This document shows, piece after piece, positions 10,063-19,893 of a stretch of DNA of 64,000 nucleotides (position 1 is its first letter; every line of letters begins with the position of its first letter). The stretch is from the NCBI GenBank assembly GCA_040905705.1, contig JBBDQZ010000051.1, positions 1 to 64,000 on the forward strand. Direction: 5' to 3'. The stretch is from JBBDQZ01 sp040905705. GTDB taxonomy: Bacteria > Bacteroidota > Rhodothermia > Balneolales > Natronogracilivirgulaceae. The position numbers and the translations under genes were made by a program. The notes beneath the pieces were generated by a model, which was not told the DNA's origin, made no database searches, and saw only the letters and a program-made list of their open reading frames with translations.

Positions 10063-10140
10063 GTTGATATGTGACTCGTTTTTGAAATCCTGATATTATC
10101 ATTTTGCGGATATTATTTTGTGTCCGGCATTTCACCAAGT

Positions 10141-11706
10141 ATGCAACAGCTTCATATTTTTAATACACTTACCCGGCAAAAAGAACTTTTTACCCCTTTA
10201 AAAAAAGGGTTTGTAGGTCTTTATGTATGCGGTCCGACCGTTTACGGCGACCCACATCTCGGACATGCGAAAAGTTATACCAGTTTTGATGTAATAGTGC
10301 GGTATCTCAGGTTTCTTGGATATCAGGTACGCTACGTGCAAAATATTACCGATGTGGGACATCTGACAGACGACTCCGACGACGGTGAAGATAAAATGGA
10401 AAAACAGTCGCGTATCGAGCGTCTGGAACCCATGGAACTGGCTGAAAAATACACCTGCCGATATTTCAGGGACATGGACCGGCTGAAGGTGCTGCGTCCG
10501 AATATCTCTCCTCGTGCCACCGGCCACATACCCGAGCAAATTGCCATGATCAAAACATTGATTGCAAAGGGGCATGCCTATGAAACAAACGGAAATGTCT
10601 ATTTTGATGTCACTTCGGTATCAGAATACGGTAAACTGAGCGGACGCAGCCTGGATGATGCCGAGTCGGGTACCCGGGTGGAACAGAGTGATGAAAAGAA
10701 GCACCCGGCCGATTTTGCGCTTTGGAAGAAAGCCGATAAATCGCATATCATGCAATGGGACTCCCCATGGGGATCTGGTTTTCCTGGATGGCATATTGAA
10801 TGTTCAGCGATGGCTACCAAGTACCTCGGAAAAACTATCGATATTCATGGTGGTGGCCTTGAAAACCAGTTCCCGCATCACGAATGTGAAATCGCACAGT
10901 GTGAAGGGGCAAACAACCAACCGTTTGTTCGCTACTGGATGCACAATAATATGGTTACCCTCAACGGCCGGAAAATGGGTAAATCCCTCGGAAACGCCAT
11001 TACACTGGATGCATTCTTTAATGGGAATCATGATTTGCTGAGTCGACCCTGGGCTCCTGAAGTAATTCGTTTCTTTTTATTGCAAAGTCATTACCGAAGT
11101 ACCACTGATTTTTCAGAGTCAGCACTGGAATCAGCCGAAGCCGGGTACAAAAATCTGGTTGAAATCCTTAATCTCTTGCACGAGGCTGGAAGTATTACCG
11201 GCGACGAACCAGGTCACACCAAAGCGGTTAAAACAGAAACAGCCGCCCAAATGTCCGGTTCACACCAAACTTCATCCGCAGTAGCGGCGAACCATGGCGG
11301 GAAAAAACTTCAAGCATTTGATTTGCAGGCACTCAAAAACGGAATTCAGGAACGCATGAATGATGATTTCAACACGGCAAAAACGATCGGGTTTCTGTTC
11401 GAGCAGCTTCGACCACTGAAATCATCCCTTCAGAGTGGCAATTACCCATCCAATGTCAAGGAATTATCTGATTATACAACCCATTTCTGCCGGGATGTGC
11501 TGGCCATCTGGTCGCCCGATACGTTGAACATAGCCACCGGAAGTGAGCTTCCGTTTGATGAGGTGATGCAATTGCTGCTCAACCTAAGGAAATCAGCGAG
11601 GGAGAATAAGGATTTCGACACCGCTGACCGAATTCGTAATCAATTAATCGACTTGGGCATTACCATAGAAGACAGCCCGGGCGGATCAACTTACAAACTT
11701 TCCTGA
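10141..11706 (+). CDS. cysS: cysteinyl-tRNA synthetase
   Basis: Charges tRNA-Cys with cysteine using ATP. A class I synthetase with zinc ligand Cys30 in YVCGPTVYG, the HIGH-like DPHLGHAKSY, the zinc/active-site segments HIECSAMA and FPHHECEIAQ, and the KMSKS loop as KMGKSLGN. The ATG at 10141 is preferred: it gives the usual CysS N-terminus (MQQLHIFNTL) with 521 residues. An in-frame GTG at 10120 would add seven residues. A polar stretch of about 40 residues rich in Thr, Ser, Gly and His is inserted between the anticodon-binding helices. lgt starts one base after the stop. Confidence 0.97.
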   Translation: MQQLHIFNTLTRQKELFTPLKKGFVGLYVCGPTVYGDPHLGHAKSYTSFDVIVRYLRFLGYQVRYVQNITDVGHLTDDSDDGEDKMEKQSRIERLEPMELAEKYTCRYFRDMDRLKVLRPNISPRATGHIPEQIAMIKTLIAKGHAYETNGNVYFDVTSVSEYGKLSGRSLDDAESGTRVEQSDEKKHPADFALWKKADKSHIMQWDSPWGSGFPGWHIECSAMATKYLGKTIDIHGGGLENQFPHHECEIAQCEGANNQPFVRYWMHNNMVTLNGRKMGKSLGNAITLDAFFNGNHDLLSRPWAPEVIRFFLLQSHYRSTTDFSESALESAEAGYKNLVEILNLLHEAGSITGDEPGHTKAVKTETAAQMSGSHQTSSAVAANHGGKKLQAFDLQALKNGIQERMNDDFNTAKTIGFLFEQLRPLKSSLQSGNYPSNVKELSDYTTHFCRDVLAIWSPDTLNIATGSELPFDEVMQLLLNLRKSARENKDFDTADRIRNQLIDLGITIEDSPGGSTYKLS

Positions 11707-11707
11707 T

Positions 11708-12787
11708 ATGAATAATGACTACTTTTTTTGGGAAGGCAATCCGGTTATGGTGAACCTTGGGGAAATTCCCTTGCCGTTTCCAATCAGTATAATTGGACTA
11801 ATTTTCGGCTTGGTTCTCTTTTTTGTGCTTCCGGGTTTTCTGTTCAGCGGTGCTAAAGAGAAGGAAGACAGCCATTCCAAAAGAAAATATCGAAAACACA
11901 AACAACATCTAACATCCGAGGACCTGCAACCCCAACTGACCGGATGGCAAACCGCAGGACTCCTTGCGGGTTCCCTGGTATTCGGACAAATCATTTTTTT
12001 GATTATCCCCTCTCCCACGATTGAACAGATCGGCCCGATCATGCTTCGATGGTATGGTATGCTTTTTGCGACGGCATTTATTTCGGGTTACTTTATCGGC
12101 CGTAAATTATTCAAAGATGCCGGAAAAGATGTAGAGCTGACCGACAAGCTACTGACTTACATCGTTATAGCTACTATTGTCGGTGCCCGACTCGGCCATG
12201 TTATTTTTTATGATTTCGAATACTACAGCCGTCATCTTTACGAAGTGCTCTATATATGGCAGGGTGGACTCGCCAGCCACGGCGCCACTATCGGTATTAT
12301 GCTGGCCATATGGCTGTTCATCCGCAAGTATCCCGACATTACTTTTTTCTGGCTTGTCGACCGGCTGACCATCCCTGTCATACTGGGAGGAGCATTCGTA
12401 CGACTCGGCAATTTTTTCAATTCGGAAATTTACGGGTTGCCTTCAGAAGTACCCTGGGCTGTCATTTTTGCCCGGGTAGATTTGCTTCCCAGGCACCCAA
12501 CCATGCTGTATGAATCTCTCATTTGTATCCTTATTTTTGTACTGCTGATCGTATTGTATCGCTATTATCAAAACCATCCTCCCGAAGGTTTGTTGACCGG
12601 TGTTTTTATGATTACGCTATTCACCAGCCGCTTCCTCATAGAATATACCAAAGTGGAACAGGCCCCATTCTCAGAACCGTGGTTGTTCGGAATGGGACAA
12701 TTGCTCAGCATTCCCTTCGTAATTTTTGGTATCTGGGTACTGATAAGTAAAGTCAACCGGTCACAGCAACCGGTGGAGCGGATTTAA
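11708..12787 (+). CDS. lgt: prolipoprotein diacylglyceryl transferase
   Basis: Transfers diacylglycerol from phosphatidylglycerol to the lipobox cysteine of prelipoproteins in the inner membrane. Diagnostic segments are LRWYGMLFA, GARLGHVIFYD, GGLASHGATIG, the Lgt signature RLGNFFNSEIYG and RHPTMLYES. At 359 residues it is longer than the usual 260-300. An extra N-terminal part carries one hydrophobic helix (about 24-47), a basic linker (about 50-75) and another helix (about 83-100) before the conserved core. The gene starts one base after the cysS stop and is very probably co-transcribed. Lipoproteins it would modify occur at 50.2-52.3 kb. Confidence 0.95.
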   Translation: MNNDYFFWEGNPVMVNLGEIPLPFPISIIGLIFGLVLFFVLPGFLFSGAKEKEDSHSKRKYRKHKQHLTSEDLQPQLTGWQTAGLLAGSLVFGQIIFLIIPSPTIEQIGPIMLRWYGMLFATAFISGYFIGRKLFKDAGKDVELTDKLLTYIVIATIVGARLGHVIFYDFEYYSRHLYEVLYIWQGGLASHGATIGIMLAIWLFIRKYPDITFFWLVDRLTIPVILGGAFVRLGNFFNSEIYGLPSEVPWAVIFARVDLLPRHPTMLYESLICILIFVLLIVLYRYYQNHPPEGLLTGVFMITLFTSRFLIEYTKVEQAPFSEPWLFGMGQLLSIPFVIFGIWVLISKVNRSQQPVERI

Positions 12788-12916
12788 TCGAATGGGTTAC
12801 GGGTGTTTCATTCAGGTTATGGCAGAATTGAATATCGTATAGTTCGTGATATTATGTCCAAACCGACCCTGCAGCGCAAAACAAGAAAACCGTATGCACA
12901 ATTATAGTAACGAATG

Positions 12917-12924
12917 TATATTTG
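12917..12924 (+). promoter_or_regulatory. TAnnTTTG promoter-like box upstream of hisA
   Basis: TATATTTG matches TAnnTTTG exactly and lies 52 bases before the hisA ATG, in a 189-bp spacer after lgt. It is a plausible promoter for hisA-hisF-hisIE. No clear -33 element is visible. Confidence 0.4.
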
Positions 12925-12976
12925 GTAAAAGGCAAAAATCATACAGCATGAATAAAAATGTCAGGACATTAAACCA

Positions 12977-13708
12977 ATGCAAGTTATTCCCGCTATTGAC
13001 CTGTTAAACGGCCAGGTAGTTCGACTTAAGAAAGGTGATTACAATGAAGTTACGGTGTATTCGAATCATCCGGTCTCCTTTGTAAAAAAATTCAAGGAAG
13101 CCGGATTCACGTATATACATGTAGTCGATCTCAATGGTGCTCGTGAAGGCCGGTTTATGAACCTTCCGGTGATTGAAAGAATTATTAAAGAAACAGGCGT
13201 TTCTATTCAATGCGGGGGAGGTATCCGTAGCCGGTCGGATATCAAAAAACTGCTACAAGCGGGGGTATCCCGTATTGTCAGCAGTTCTATGGCCGTACAG
13301 CGTCCCGACGAATGGCAGGCTTCCATAGATCTATATGGCGGGGATACCTGTATTCTGGGGCTGGATATCAAAAACGGCAAGATGGCTTATGGTGGATGGG
13401 AAGAGACGTCCGACGAAAGTGCAATGGATTTTCTTGGCAGCATGATACGTACCCGTGTCAAAACTATTTTATGTACTGATGTTGCCCGCGACGGCATGCT
13501 TACCGGTATCAATTCGGGCCTGTATCGTGAGATCGCAATGAGATACCCACAAGTAAATATCATCGCTTCAGGCGGAGTAGCCAATAAAGAGGATCTGCGC
13601 CATCTTGCTATTGAGGGAATGTATGGTGTTGTGATCGGCCGTGCTTTTTATGAAAAAAAAATATCGCTGGAAGAAATGATCTCTTACCATGAACCGTCGG
13701 AAGTCTGA
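12977..13708 (+). CDS. hisA: ProFAR isomerase (HisA)
   Basis: Isomerises the ProFAR aminoaldose to the aminoketose PRFAR (phosphoribulosyl form) in histidine synthesis. A 243-residue (beta-alpha)8 barrel. The catalytic Asp lies in VIPAIDLLNGQVVRL, the second acidic residue in TDVARDGMLTG, and phosphate-binding glycines in CGGGIRS and ASGGVA. The length is normal. It is first in a hisA-hisF-hisIE cluster; the remaining his genes lie about 10.6 kb further on (hisIE end to hisG start). Confidence 0.96.
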   Translation: MQVIPAIDLLNGQVVRLKKGDYNEVTVYSNHPVSFVKKFKEAGFTYIHVVDLNGAREGRFMNLPVIERIIKETGVSIQCGGGIRSRSDIKKLLQAGVSRIVSSSMAVQRPDEWQASIDLYGGDTCILGLDIKNGKMAYGGWEETSDESAMDFLGSMIRTRVKTILCTDVARDGMLTGINSGLYREIAMRYPQVNIIASGGVANKEDLRHLAIEGMYGVVIGRAFYEKKISLEEMISYHEPSEV

Positions 13709-13799
13709 ACTTCCATATCCGGTTACGTGGCCAGATCGATTTCAATCATATCGTAAATAAGAAAGATGGTATCCCAAATAAAACTTAACAACAGAAATA

Positions 13800-14555
13800 G
13801 TGTTAGCTAAACGTATTATTCCCTGTCTTGATATAAAAAACGGCCGGACCGTAAAGGGTGTGAATTTCAAAGGGCTGATAGATGCCGGTGACCCGGTCGA
13901 GTTGGCTGGACGATATTCGGAGGAAGGAGCCGATGAGCTCGTTTTTCTGGATATTACAGCCACCAACGAAAAGCGAAAGACTCTGGTTCCGCTGGTCAGA
14001 GATATCGCGCAACATATTCGCATCCCCTTTACTGTCGGCGGTGGTATTCGAAAGGTGGCAGAGATTGAGGCCTTGTTACATGCGGGTGCCGACAAAGTGT
14101 CACTAAACAGCAGTATAGTTCTCAATCCTGAACTAATCACTGAGGCAGCGGATCGATTCGGCTCACAATGTATTGTGGCGGCGGTTGATGCTAAACAAAA
14201 CGGAAGTTCGTGGAACGTATATATTAATGCCGGTCAAAAAGATACCGGTCTTGATGCCGTAAGCTGGTGCCGGGAAACAGCAGATCGCGGAGCCGGCGAG
14301 ATCCTGCTGACCAGCATGGATCGGGACGGAACAAAATCGGGATTTGACAATGAGTTGCTTTCCCGCATCTCGGGAGTCGTTCCGGTACCTTTGGTCGCGA
14401 GCGGTGGCGCAGGTACGATCACCCATTGCATGGACGCCATCACATACGGCCATGCAGACGCTGTGCTGGCCGCCAGTATTTTTCACTTTCGGGAGATTGA
14501 AATTTCAGATCTCAAACAGGCTATGAGTAATGCCGGCATACCGGTAAGAATGTAA
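13800..14555 (+). CDS. hisF: imidazole glycerol phosphate synthase, cyclase subunit
   Basis: Uses ammonia delivered by HisH to convert PRFAR into imidazole glycerol phosphate and AICAR. A 251-residue barrel with the standard N-terminus LAKRIIPCLDIKNGRTVKG, catalytic Asp in CLDI, the second catalytic Asp in SMDRDGTKSG, and glycine motifs VGGGIRK and ASGGAG. The start is GTG at 13800, placing the conserved LAKRI directly after the initiator. Its partner subunit hisH is in the other his cluster at 30.4 kb. Confidence 0.97.
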   Translation: MLAKRIIPCLDIKNGRTVKGVNFKGLIDAGDPVELAGRYSEEGADELVFLDITATNEKRKTLVPLVRDIAQHIRIPFTVGGGIRKVAEIEALLHAGADKVSLNSSIVLNPELITEAADRFGSQCIVAAVDAKQNGSSWNVYINAGQKDTGLDAVSWCRETADRGAGEILLTSMDRDGTKSGFDNELLSRISGVVPVPLVASGGAGTITHCMDAITYGHADAVLAASIFHFREIEISDLKQAMSNAGIPVRM

Positions 14556-14622
14556 AAACATTCCACACAGTTTATCCTGCAAAGTGTTATTTTAATGCTC
14601 ATTTCGAAACTTTTCTTCAAAT

Positions 14623-15291
14623 ATGATTTCAATTAATGATATTGCCTTTAGTTCCCGGGACGGGCTCGTGCCGGCTGTCATTCAGGACCGGAGTACCAAA
14701 CAGGTGCTTATGCTTGGCTATATGAATCGTGAGGCCGTCCAGAAGACGCTGGATTCCGGTAAAGTTACTTTTTACAGCCGATCCAAAAAGCGTTTGTGGA
14801 TGAAAGGAGAGCAGTCCGGAAACATATTGAATCTGGTGCAAATACAAAAAGACTGCGACAATGACGCTCTATTGGTTGAAGCAGATCCGGTCGGCCCTAC
14901 CTGTCACACAGGAAAAACCTCCTGTTTTCATGAATATCCATACAATATGCCGTCGCCCAACTCCTCACCGGTTCCGGATGCCGGGAATCGCACCGGTTCA
15001 GGTACAACGGATGGCCTCGGTTTTCTGAATGAACTTCAAAACCTGTTATATGACCGCAAGGATAAACGGCCTGAGGGTTCTTATACCAGCAAAATGTTTA
15101 AAGCCGGTCGCGACAAAATTGCACAAAAAGTAGGGGAAGAAGCCGTAGAAACGGTCATCGCTTCAAAAAACTCCAGGGAAGAACTGGCCTATGAAGCCTC
15201 CGATCTGTTGTTTCATTTGATGATGTTGCTGACCAATGAAAACATGAAGCTCCAGGATCTCGTGAAAGAACTTCAAAAAAGACACAAATAG
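14623..15291 (+). CDS. hisI: bifunctional PR-AMP cyclohydrolase / PR-ATP pyrophosphatase
   Basis: Carries out steps 2 and 3 of histidine synthesis (HisIE fusion, 222 residues). The N-terminal HisI domain (about 1-115) has MLGYMNREA, the metal site DCDNDALLVEAD and the cysteines in GPTCHTGKTSCF. A linker of about 20 residues rich in Pro, Ser and Gly precedes the C-terminal HisE domain (about 130-222) with its acidic helix GEEAVETVIA and YEASDLLFHLMMLL. Domain order and length match fused HisIE proteins of other bacteria. It lies 67 bp after hisF. Confidence 0.96.
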   Translation: MISINDIAFSSRDGLVPAVIQDRSTKQVLMLGYMNREAVQKTLDSGKVTFYSRSKKRLWMKGEQSGNILNLVQIQKDCDNDALLVEADPVGPTCHTGKTSCFHEYPYNMPSPNSSPVPDAGNRTGSGTTDGLGFLNELQNLLYDRKDKRPEGSYTSKMFKAGRDKIAQKVGEEAVETVIASKNSREELAYEASDLLFHLMMLLTNENMKLQDLVKELQKRHK

Positions 15292-15314
15292 GTTAGAATG
15301 AAGAGACCGTCTTT

Positions 15315-18080
15315 ATGTACAGATTTTTTTCTCTATGGATATTTTCATATCTGTGGCTGCTTCCGAATACCGGGCTCTCCCAGGTAGTACTTAACGAGGT
15401 TCAATCGTCCAACAACGCGACCATCACCGACGAAGACGGCGAATATGAAGACTGGATTGAACTTTTTAACACCAGCAGCACGGAAATTGTCGACCTGAGC
15501 CATTTCGGCCTGTCCGACGATTACAATCAGCCATTCCGATGGATCATTCCCGGCGGCACCACTCTTGCTCCTAAAGAATTCCTGATCGTCTGGGCCTCAG
15601 GAAAAAACCGACGGAATCCGGAGCAGCCCCTTCATACCAATTTCAGTATCATCCGGAATGGAGAAGAGATTTTGCTCACCCATCCGAAACTTCCTCCGGA
15701 CGAACACCTTGTTGACGAAATCCCGTCTGTAGCCATGCCTTCAGATGTTTCCTACGGCCGGGCTACTGACGGATCCGGTGAATGGGTTTTCTTCGATCAG
15801 CCAACCCCCGGTGCTTCCAATACTGCCACACCAGGACTCGGCACTTTACTTGACACACCGAATGCTTCACCACCGGGTGGATTTCACACCGGGCCGCTTT
15901 TTCTTGAAGTTGACAGTGAGCAGGAAAATGTAGTGATCAGGTATACCCTCGACGGCTCCGAGCCTACCTCCCACTCTCCGCTGTATATCGGACCGATTTT
16001 CATCACCAACCGCTCCGGTGAGCCCAACGATCTCTCGGAAATCATGGAAATCTCCCACAGCTATGCACCGGCAGCCCCTCCCTTCGAAAAAGTGTTTAAG
16101 GGGACAGTAGTCCGGGCCAGAGCATTTCGTGACGGAGATCTTCCGAGTCCGGCCATGACAGAGACCTACTTTATTGATGAACTGGGCCACGAACGATACT
16201 CCTTTCCGGTCGTTACACTCAATACCAACCGGAAACATTTATTCGATCATGAGAAAGGGATTTATGTCCTCGGGAATGTCCATGAACAGTGGCTGAATGA
16301 AGGTGGTGACATCTTAGATGGAGGGGCTCCTGCAAACTATAACCGTACCGGCCGGGAATGGGAACGGCCGGCACACTTTACTCTTTTTGAAAAAGATGGG
16401 TCTAAAGCAATCGATCAGGATATCGGAATACGCATTCACGGCGGATGGGCCCGTGCATTTCCACAAAAAAGTTTCCGGCTTTATTCCCGAAGCGACTATG
16501 GCACAAACCGGTTCAACTACCGGGTTTTCCCGCAGCTTGAACTCGACGATTTCAACCGGCTAATATTACGCAACTCAGGCCAGGATGTAACATCCACCAT
16601 GTTCCGTGATGTCTACATCCAGGAGAGTGTAAAACATATGAATTTCGATATACAGCATTACCGTCCGGTAGTCGTCTTTTTAAATGGGGAATATTGGGGC
16701 ATCTATAATATCCGGCAGCGATACGACCGGCACTATATTGAAACACACTACGGGGTCCATGAAGACGAGCTTGACCTGCTCACACGATCCGCAGCAAATG
16801 CAAAAGAGGGTAGCCCTTCTGATTATATCGAGCTTCGCAATTTCATAGATGATGAAGATATGAGTATTGCTGATAACTACGAGTACGTAAAAACACAAAT
16901 CGATATTGAAAATTTTATTGATTATTTCATCGCTCAAATTTTTGCTTCCAACACCGACTGGCCGCACAACAACATTGATTTCTGGCGGAAGAACCATGGA
17001 GGCTATTTCCCCGACAGCGACATCCCCGAACACGACGGCCGCTGGCGCTGGCTCATGTTCGACACCGATTTCGGATTCGGATGGTGGTCCAATGCTTTCG
17101 ATAACACCATCAGACGCGTGACAGGCACTGGCCGTTATGAAGGGTCCAATATCCTCTTCGACGGATTAATGGATAGCCAGGACATTCGTCATAATTTCTA
17201 CAATCGATTTGCCGACATGCTCAACACCACATTTAAAACGGAAAGAATGGCTTCGCTACTCGACTCATTAAAGGCCGTCTATGCACCCGAAATCGAGGAG
17301 CACATTAACCGGCGCGGAGATGCGGACAAATGGAACTATCCGCTGAATTACAACGACTGGCTCAGTCAAGTTGATGTAATGTACCAATTCGTTGAAAATC
17401 GCCCCGGATATCAGTGGCAACAATTGATGAACTTCGACGATCGGGACACGTTCGCCCTGATACTCGATGTCTCCGACTCCGAACACGGGCACATCATGGT
17501 CAATACTATCTTCATTAATCCCAACACCATAGGCGTGAATCAGGACCCATGGCCCTGGAGAGGTTATTATTTCAAGGGAATACCGGTAACTCTCACCGCC
17601 AAACCGGAACCGGGTTACGAGTTTGTGCGATGGCTGGAGCGGGTGACGGAAGATACAGATCCCATTAACGATGACCCGGACAAAGCTCTTCAGTGCGTTA
17701 AATATTTTACTTTCAGTACCGAACCCGTTATCGAAGTCTCTTCTGATAAATCGATCCATCTTGTTGCAGAGTATAGCATTACTACTTCGCTTGATCCGCC
17801 CCCGAATAATATTCCGAAAAAATTTGAGCTTACCCAGAACTATCCGAATCCGTTTAATCCGCTTACCGTGATCCGTTACGATTTACCTGTAAGCAGTGAA
17901 GTACACCTGGAGGTGTTCGACCTGCTGGGACGCCCGGTCGCCACGCTCGTGGCTACACACCAGGAAGCCGGAACCCATCAGACCACCTGGAATGCCTCCG
18001 GACACGCCAGTGGAATCTACATCTATCGCCTGCGTGCCGGTGATTTTGTTCAAATCCGACGGATGACGCTGATTAATTAG
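15315..18080 (+). CDS. secreted CotH-kinase-family protein with lamin-tail domain and T9SS sorting tail
   Basis: A 921-residue exported protein. A signal peptide (about 1-22) is followed by a lamin-tail domain (about 23-120; LNEVQSSN, DWIELFN), a chitobiase-C-like beta segment (about 190-290; YTLDGSEPTS), a CotH kinase-like region (about 345-640; NRLILRNSGQD, VVVFLNGEYWGIYNIRQRYD), an InlB-type repeat (GYEFVRWLE) and a C-terminal type A sorting domain starting NYPNPFNP and ending in a basic tail. CotH proteins of spores are protein kinases; in this phylum the activity is unproven. The sorting tail implies export by the type IX system. It starts 23 bp after hisIE without obvious functional link. 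Confidence 0.9.
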   Translation: MYRFFSLWIFSYLWLLPNTGLSQVVLNEVQSSNNATITDEDGEYEDWIELFNTSSTEIVDLSHFGLSDDYNQPFRWIIPGGTTLAPKEFLIVWASGKNRRNPEQPLHTNFSIIRNGEEILLTHPKLPPDEHLVDEIPSVAMPSDVSYGRATDGSGEWVFFDQPTPGASNTATPGLGTLLDTPNASPPGGFHTGPLFLEVDSEQENVVIRYTLDGSEPTSHSPLYIGPIFITNRSGEPNDLSEIMEISHSYAPAAPPFEKVFKGTVVRARAFRDGDLPSPAMTETYFIDELGHERYSFPVVTLNTNRKHLFDHEKGIYVLGNVHEQWLNEGGDILDGGAPANYNRTGREWERPAHFTLFEKDGSKAIDQDIGIRIHGGWARAFPQKSFRLYSRSDYGTNRFNYRVFPQLELDDFNRLILRNSGQDVTSTMFRDVYIQESVKHMNFDIQHYRPVVVFLNGEYWGIYNIRQRYDRHYIETHYGVHEDELDLLTRSAANAKEGSPSDYIELRNFIDDEDMSIADNYEYVKTQIDIENFIDYFIAQIFASNTDWPHNNIDFWRKNHGGYFPDSDIPEHDGRWRWLMFDTDFGFGWWSNAFDNTIRRVTGTGRYEGSNILFDGLMDSQDIRHNFYNRFADMLNTTFKTERMASLLDSLKAVYAPEIEEHINRRGDADKWNYPLNYNDWLSQVDVMYQFVENRPGYQWQQLMNFDDRDTFALILDVSDSEHGHIMVNTIFINPNTIGVNQDPWPWRGYYFKGIPVTLTAKPEPGYEFVRWLERVTEDTDPINDDPDKALQCVKYFTFSTEPVIEVSSDKSIHLVAEYSITTSLDPPPNNIPKKFELTQNYPNPFNPLTVIRYDLPVSSEVHLEVFDLLGRPVATLVATHQEAGTHQTTWNASGHASGIYIYRLRAGDFVQIRRMTLIN

Positions 18081-18088
18081 CAACCTGC

Positions 18089-18104
18089 TCCTCTCAAAAG
18101 AGGA
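18089..18104 (+). terminator. short hairpin after the CotH gene
   Basis: A perfect 6-bp stem TCCTCT/AGAGGA with a CAAA loop, nine bases after the stop codon. No T-run follows, so it is at best a weak terminator or an mRNA 3'-end stabiliser. Confidence 0.25.
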
Positions 18105-18186
18105 TAAAAACCGGGAATAACAGATTTCTTATATTGTTATCAAAGATTAAAATGTAACAGGAACTGTAAAACCGCTGAAGGCAGCC

Positions 18187-19755
18187 ATGTCGACTTTGCC
18201 ACACCTTCCTGAAATCCTGATTCGATCTATACAGAACCATGGGCTAACAACCCGTCAGATTGCCATGCAACTCGAGTGCTTCAGACGAGGATTTCCCGAT
18301 CTGAAGATTATTCGGCCGGCTACGGTGGGAGACGGGATCATGCGCATTCCCGAAGAGGATGAAAAGTATCTTCTTGAACGATTCAAACAGGCCCGAACTG
18401 AAGGAAGAGTTATGAAATTCGTACCGGCTTCCGGAGCGGCTACACGAATGTTTAAAACTCTGCAGTCGATACTCAACTCAGATGTATCGCTCTCTGAAGA
18501 GTGGTTTAATGAGCATTCAGATGATGAAGAAGCTGTGTTTACCCGTACGTTTCTGGAAAATATAGAGGCCTTCGCCTTTTACGACGATCTGGTTGCCGTA
18601 CTGGAAAAAGACGGAAAGAAACTGTCGGATCTCAAGAACAGGGGCGATTACCGGCCGATCATCTCGTATGTACTTGAAGATAAGGGATTGGGACTTGCCG
18701 CCCTTCCAAAAGCGCTGATCCCTTTTCATCGCTACGAGGATCACAACCGCACAGCCCTTGAGGAGCATCTGGCTGAAGCCATCAATTACACCCGCAGCGA
18801 AAATGGAAATGTGCGTATCCATTTCACCATATCACCTGAACACAAACCAGCCTTTAAGCAACGTCTTGAATCGATCCGCCAACGGTATGAATCCGGATCG
18901 ATCCGGATTCAAGTTGAAACTTCTTTTCAAAAGCCCGAAACCGATACCATTGCTGTGGACCCGGAAAACAGGCCGTTTCTGGACGATCACGGCAATCCGG
19001 TATTCCGTCCGGGTGGCCATGGGGCACTGCTTGTTAATCTTGAGGAATTAAAAGGGGACATAGTCTTCATTAAAAATATCGACAATGTCGTGCCCGATCG
19101 TCTGAAGGTACAAACATGCCGGTATAATGAGCTGCTCGGAGGTTACCTGATTACCCTTCAGGATAAAATATTTTTTTACCTTAAAGAGCTGGACCGTGGC
19201 AACACACAACAAGTGCTGCTGGATGAAATCATACGATTTATTGAAAGTGAGCTGTATGTCGGTATTCCGCCGGATCTTTCCCGGAAGAAAGAAAACGAAA
19301 TCGTCCACTGGCTTTTTTACCGCCTGAACCGCCCGATACGAGTATGCGGAATGGTAAAGGATGAGGGCGAGCCTGGCGGAGGACCGTTTTTTATTCGTCA
19401 TGAAAACGGTACCACTTCATTGCAGATCGTCGAAAGCGCCCAGATTAATTTTAATTCTGCAGAACAGAAAGAGCTTTTTGAATCATCCACTCACTTCAGT
19501 CCGACCGACCTTGTCTGTTCACTGAGAGATTACCAGGGACGACCATTCAGTCTGGAACCCTATCGCGATCCCGATACCGGGTTCATATCCATCAAATCGT
19601 ATCAAGGGCGGGAACTGAAAGCCCTTGAACTGCCCGGGCTCTGGAACGGAAGCATGGCCTTCTGGAATACCGTTTTTGTAGAGATCCCCTCAGAAACTTT
19701 CAATCCTGTTAAAACTGTGAACGATCTACTCAGAAAAGAACATCGGAATGGATAG
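18187..19755 (+). CDS. DUF4301 family protein
   Basis: A 522-residue soluble protein recognised as DUF4301, a family mainly of Bacteroidota and relatives. Conserved-looking segments are FVPASGAATRMFK near residue 83, LIPFHRY, FRPGGHGALL and IFIKN-like VFIKNIDNVVPD. The glycine-rich segments recall nucleotidyltransferase-like folds (uridylyltransferase type), but this is only an impression. No signal peptide or membrane helix is present. It stands alone between the CotH and OsmC genes. Confidence 0.85.
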   Translation: MSTLPHLPEILIRSIQNHGLTTRQIAMQLECFRRGFPDLKIIRPATVGDGIMRIPEEDEKYLLERFKQARTEGRVMKFVPASGAATRMFKTLQSILNSDVSLSEEWFNEHSDDEEAVFTRTFLENIEAFAFYDDLVAVLEKDGKKLSDLKNRGDYRPIISYVLEDKGLGLAALPKALIPFHRYEDHNRTALEEHLAEAINYTRSENGNVRIHFTISPEHKPAFKQRLESIRQRYESGSIRIQVETSFQKPETDTIAVDPENRPFLDDHGNPVFRPGGHGALLVNLEELKGDIVFIKNIDNVVPDRLKVQTCRYNELLGGYLITLQDKIFFYLKELDRGNTQQVLLDEIIRFIESELYVGIPPDLSRKKENEIVHWLFYRLNRPIRVCGMVKDEGEPGGGPFFIRHENGTTSLQIVESAQINFNSAEQKELFESSTHFSPTDLVCSLRDYQGRPFSLEPYRDPDTGFISIKSYQGRELKALELPGLWNGSMAFWNTVFVEIPSETFNPVKTVNDLLRKEHRNG

Positions 19756-19893
19756 ACTCTGTTGTCGTGTTATACCCGAGACACAATGCAACGATAAACA
19801 ACCATTCTGCTAAAAGCATTTTGTATTTTTTGCAACAGAATATCACGTCATAAACACACAACTTGAACATCACACAATAAAAGGAGAAAACTC

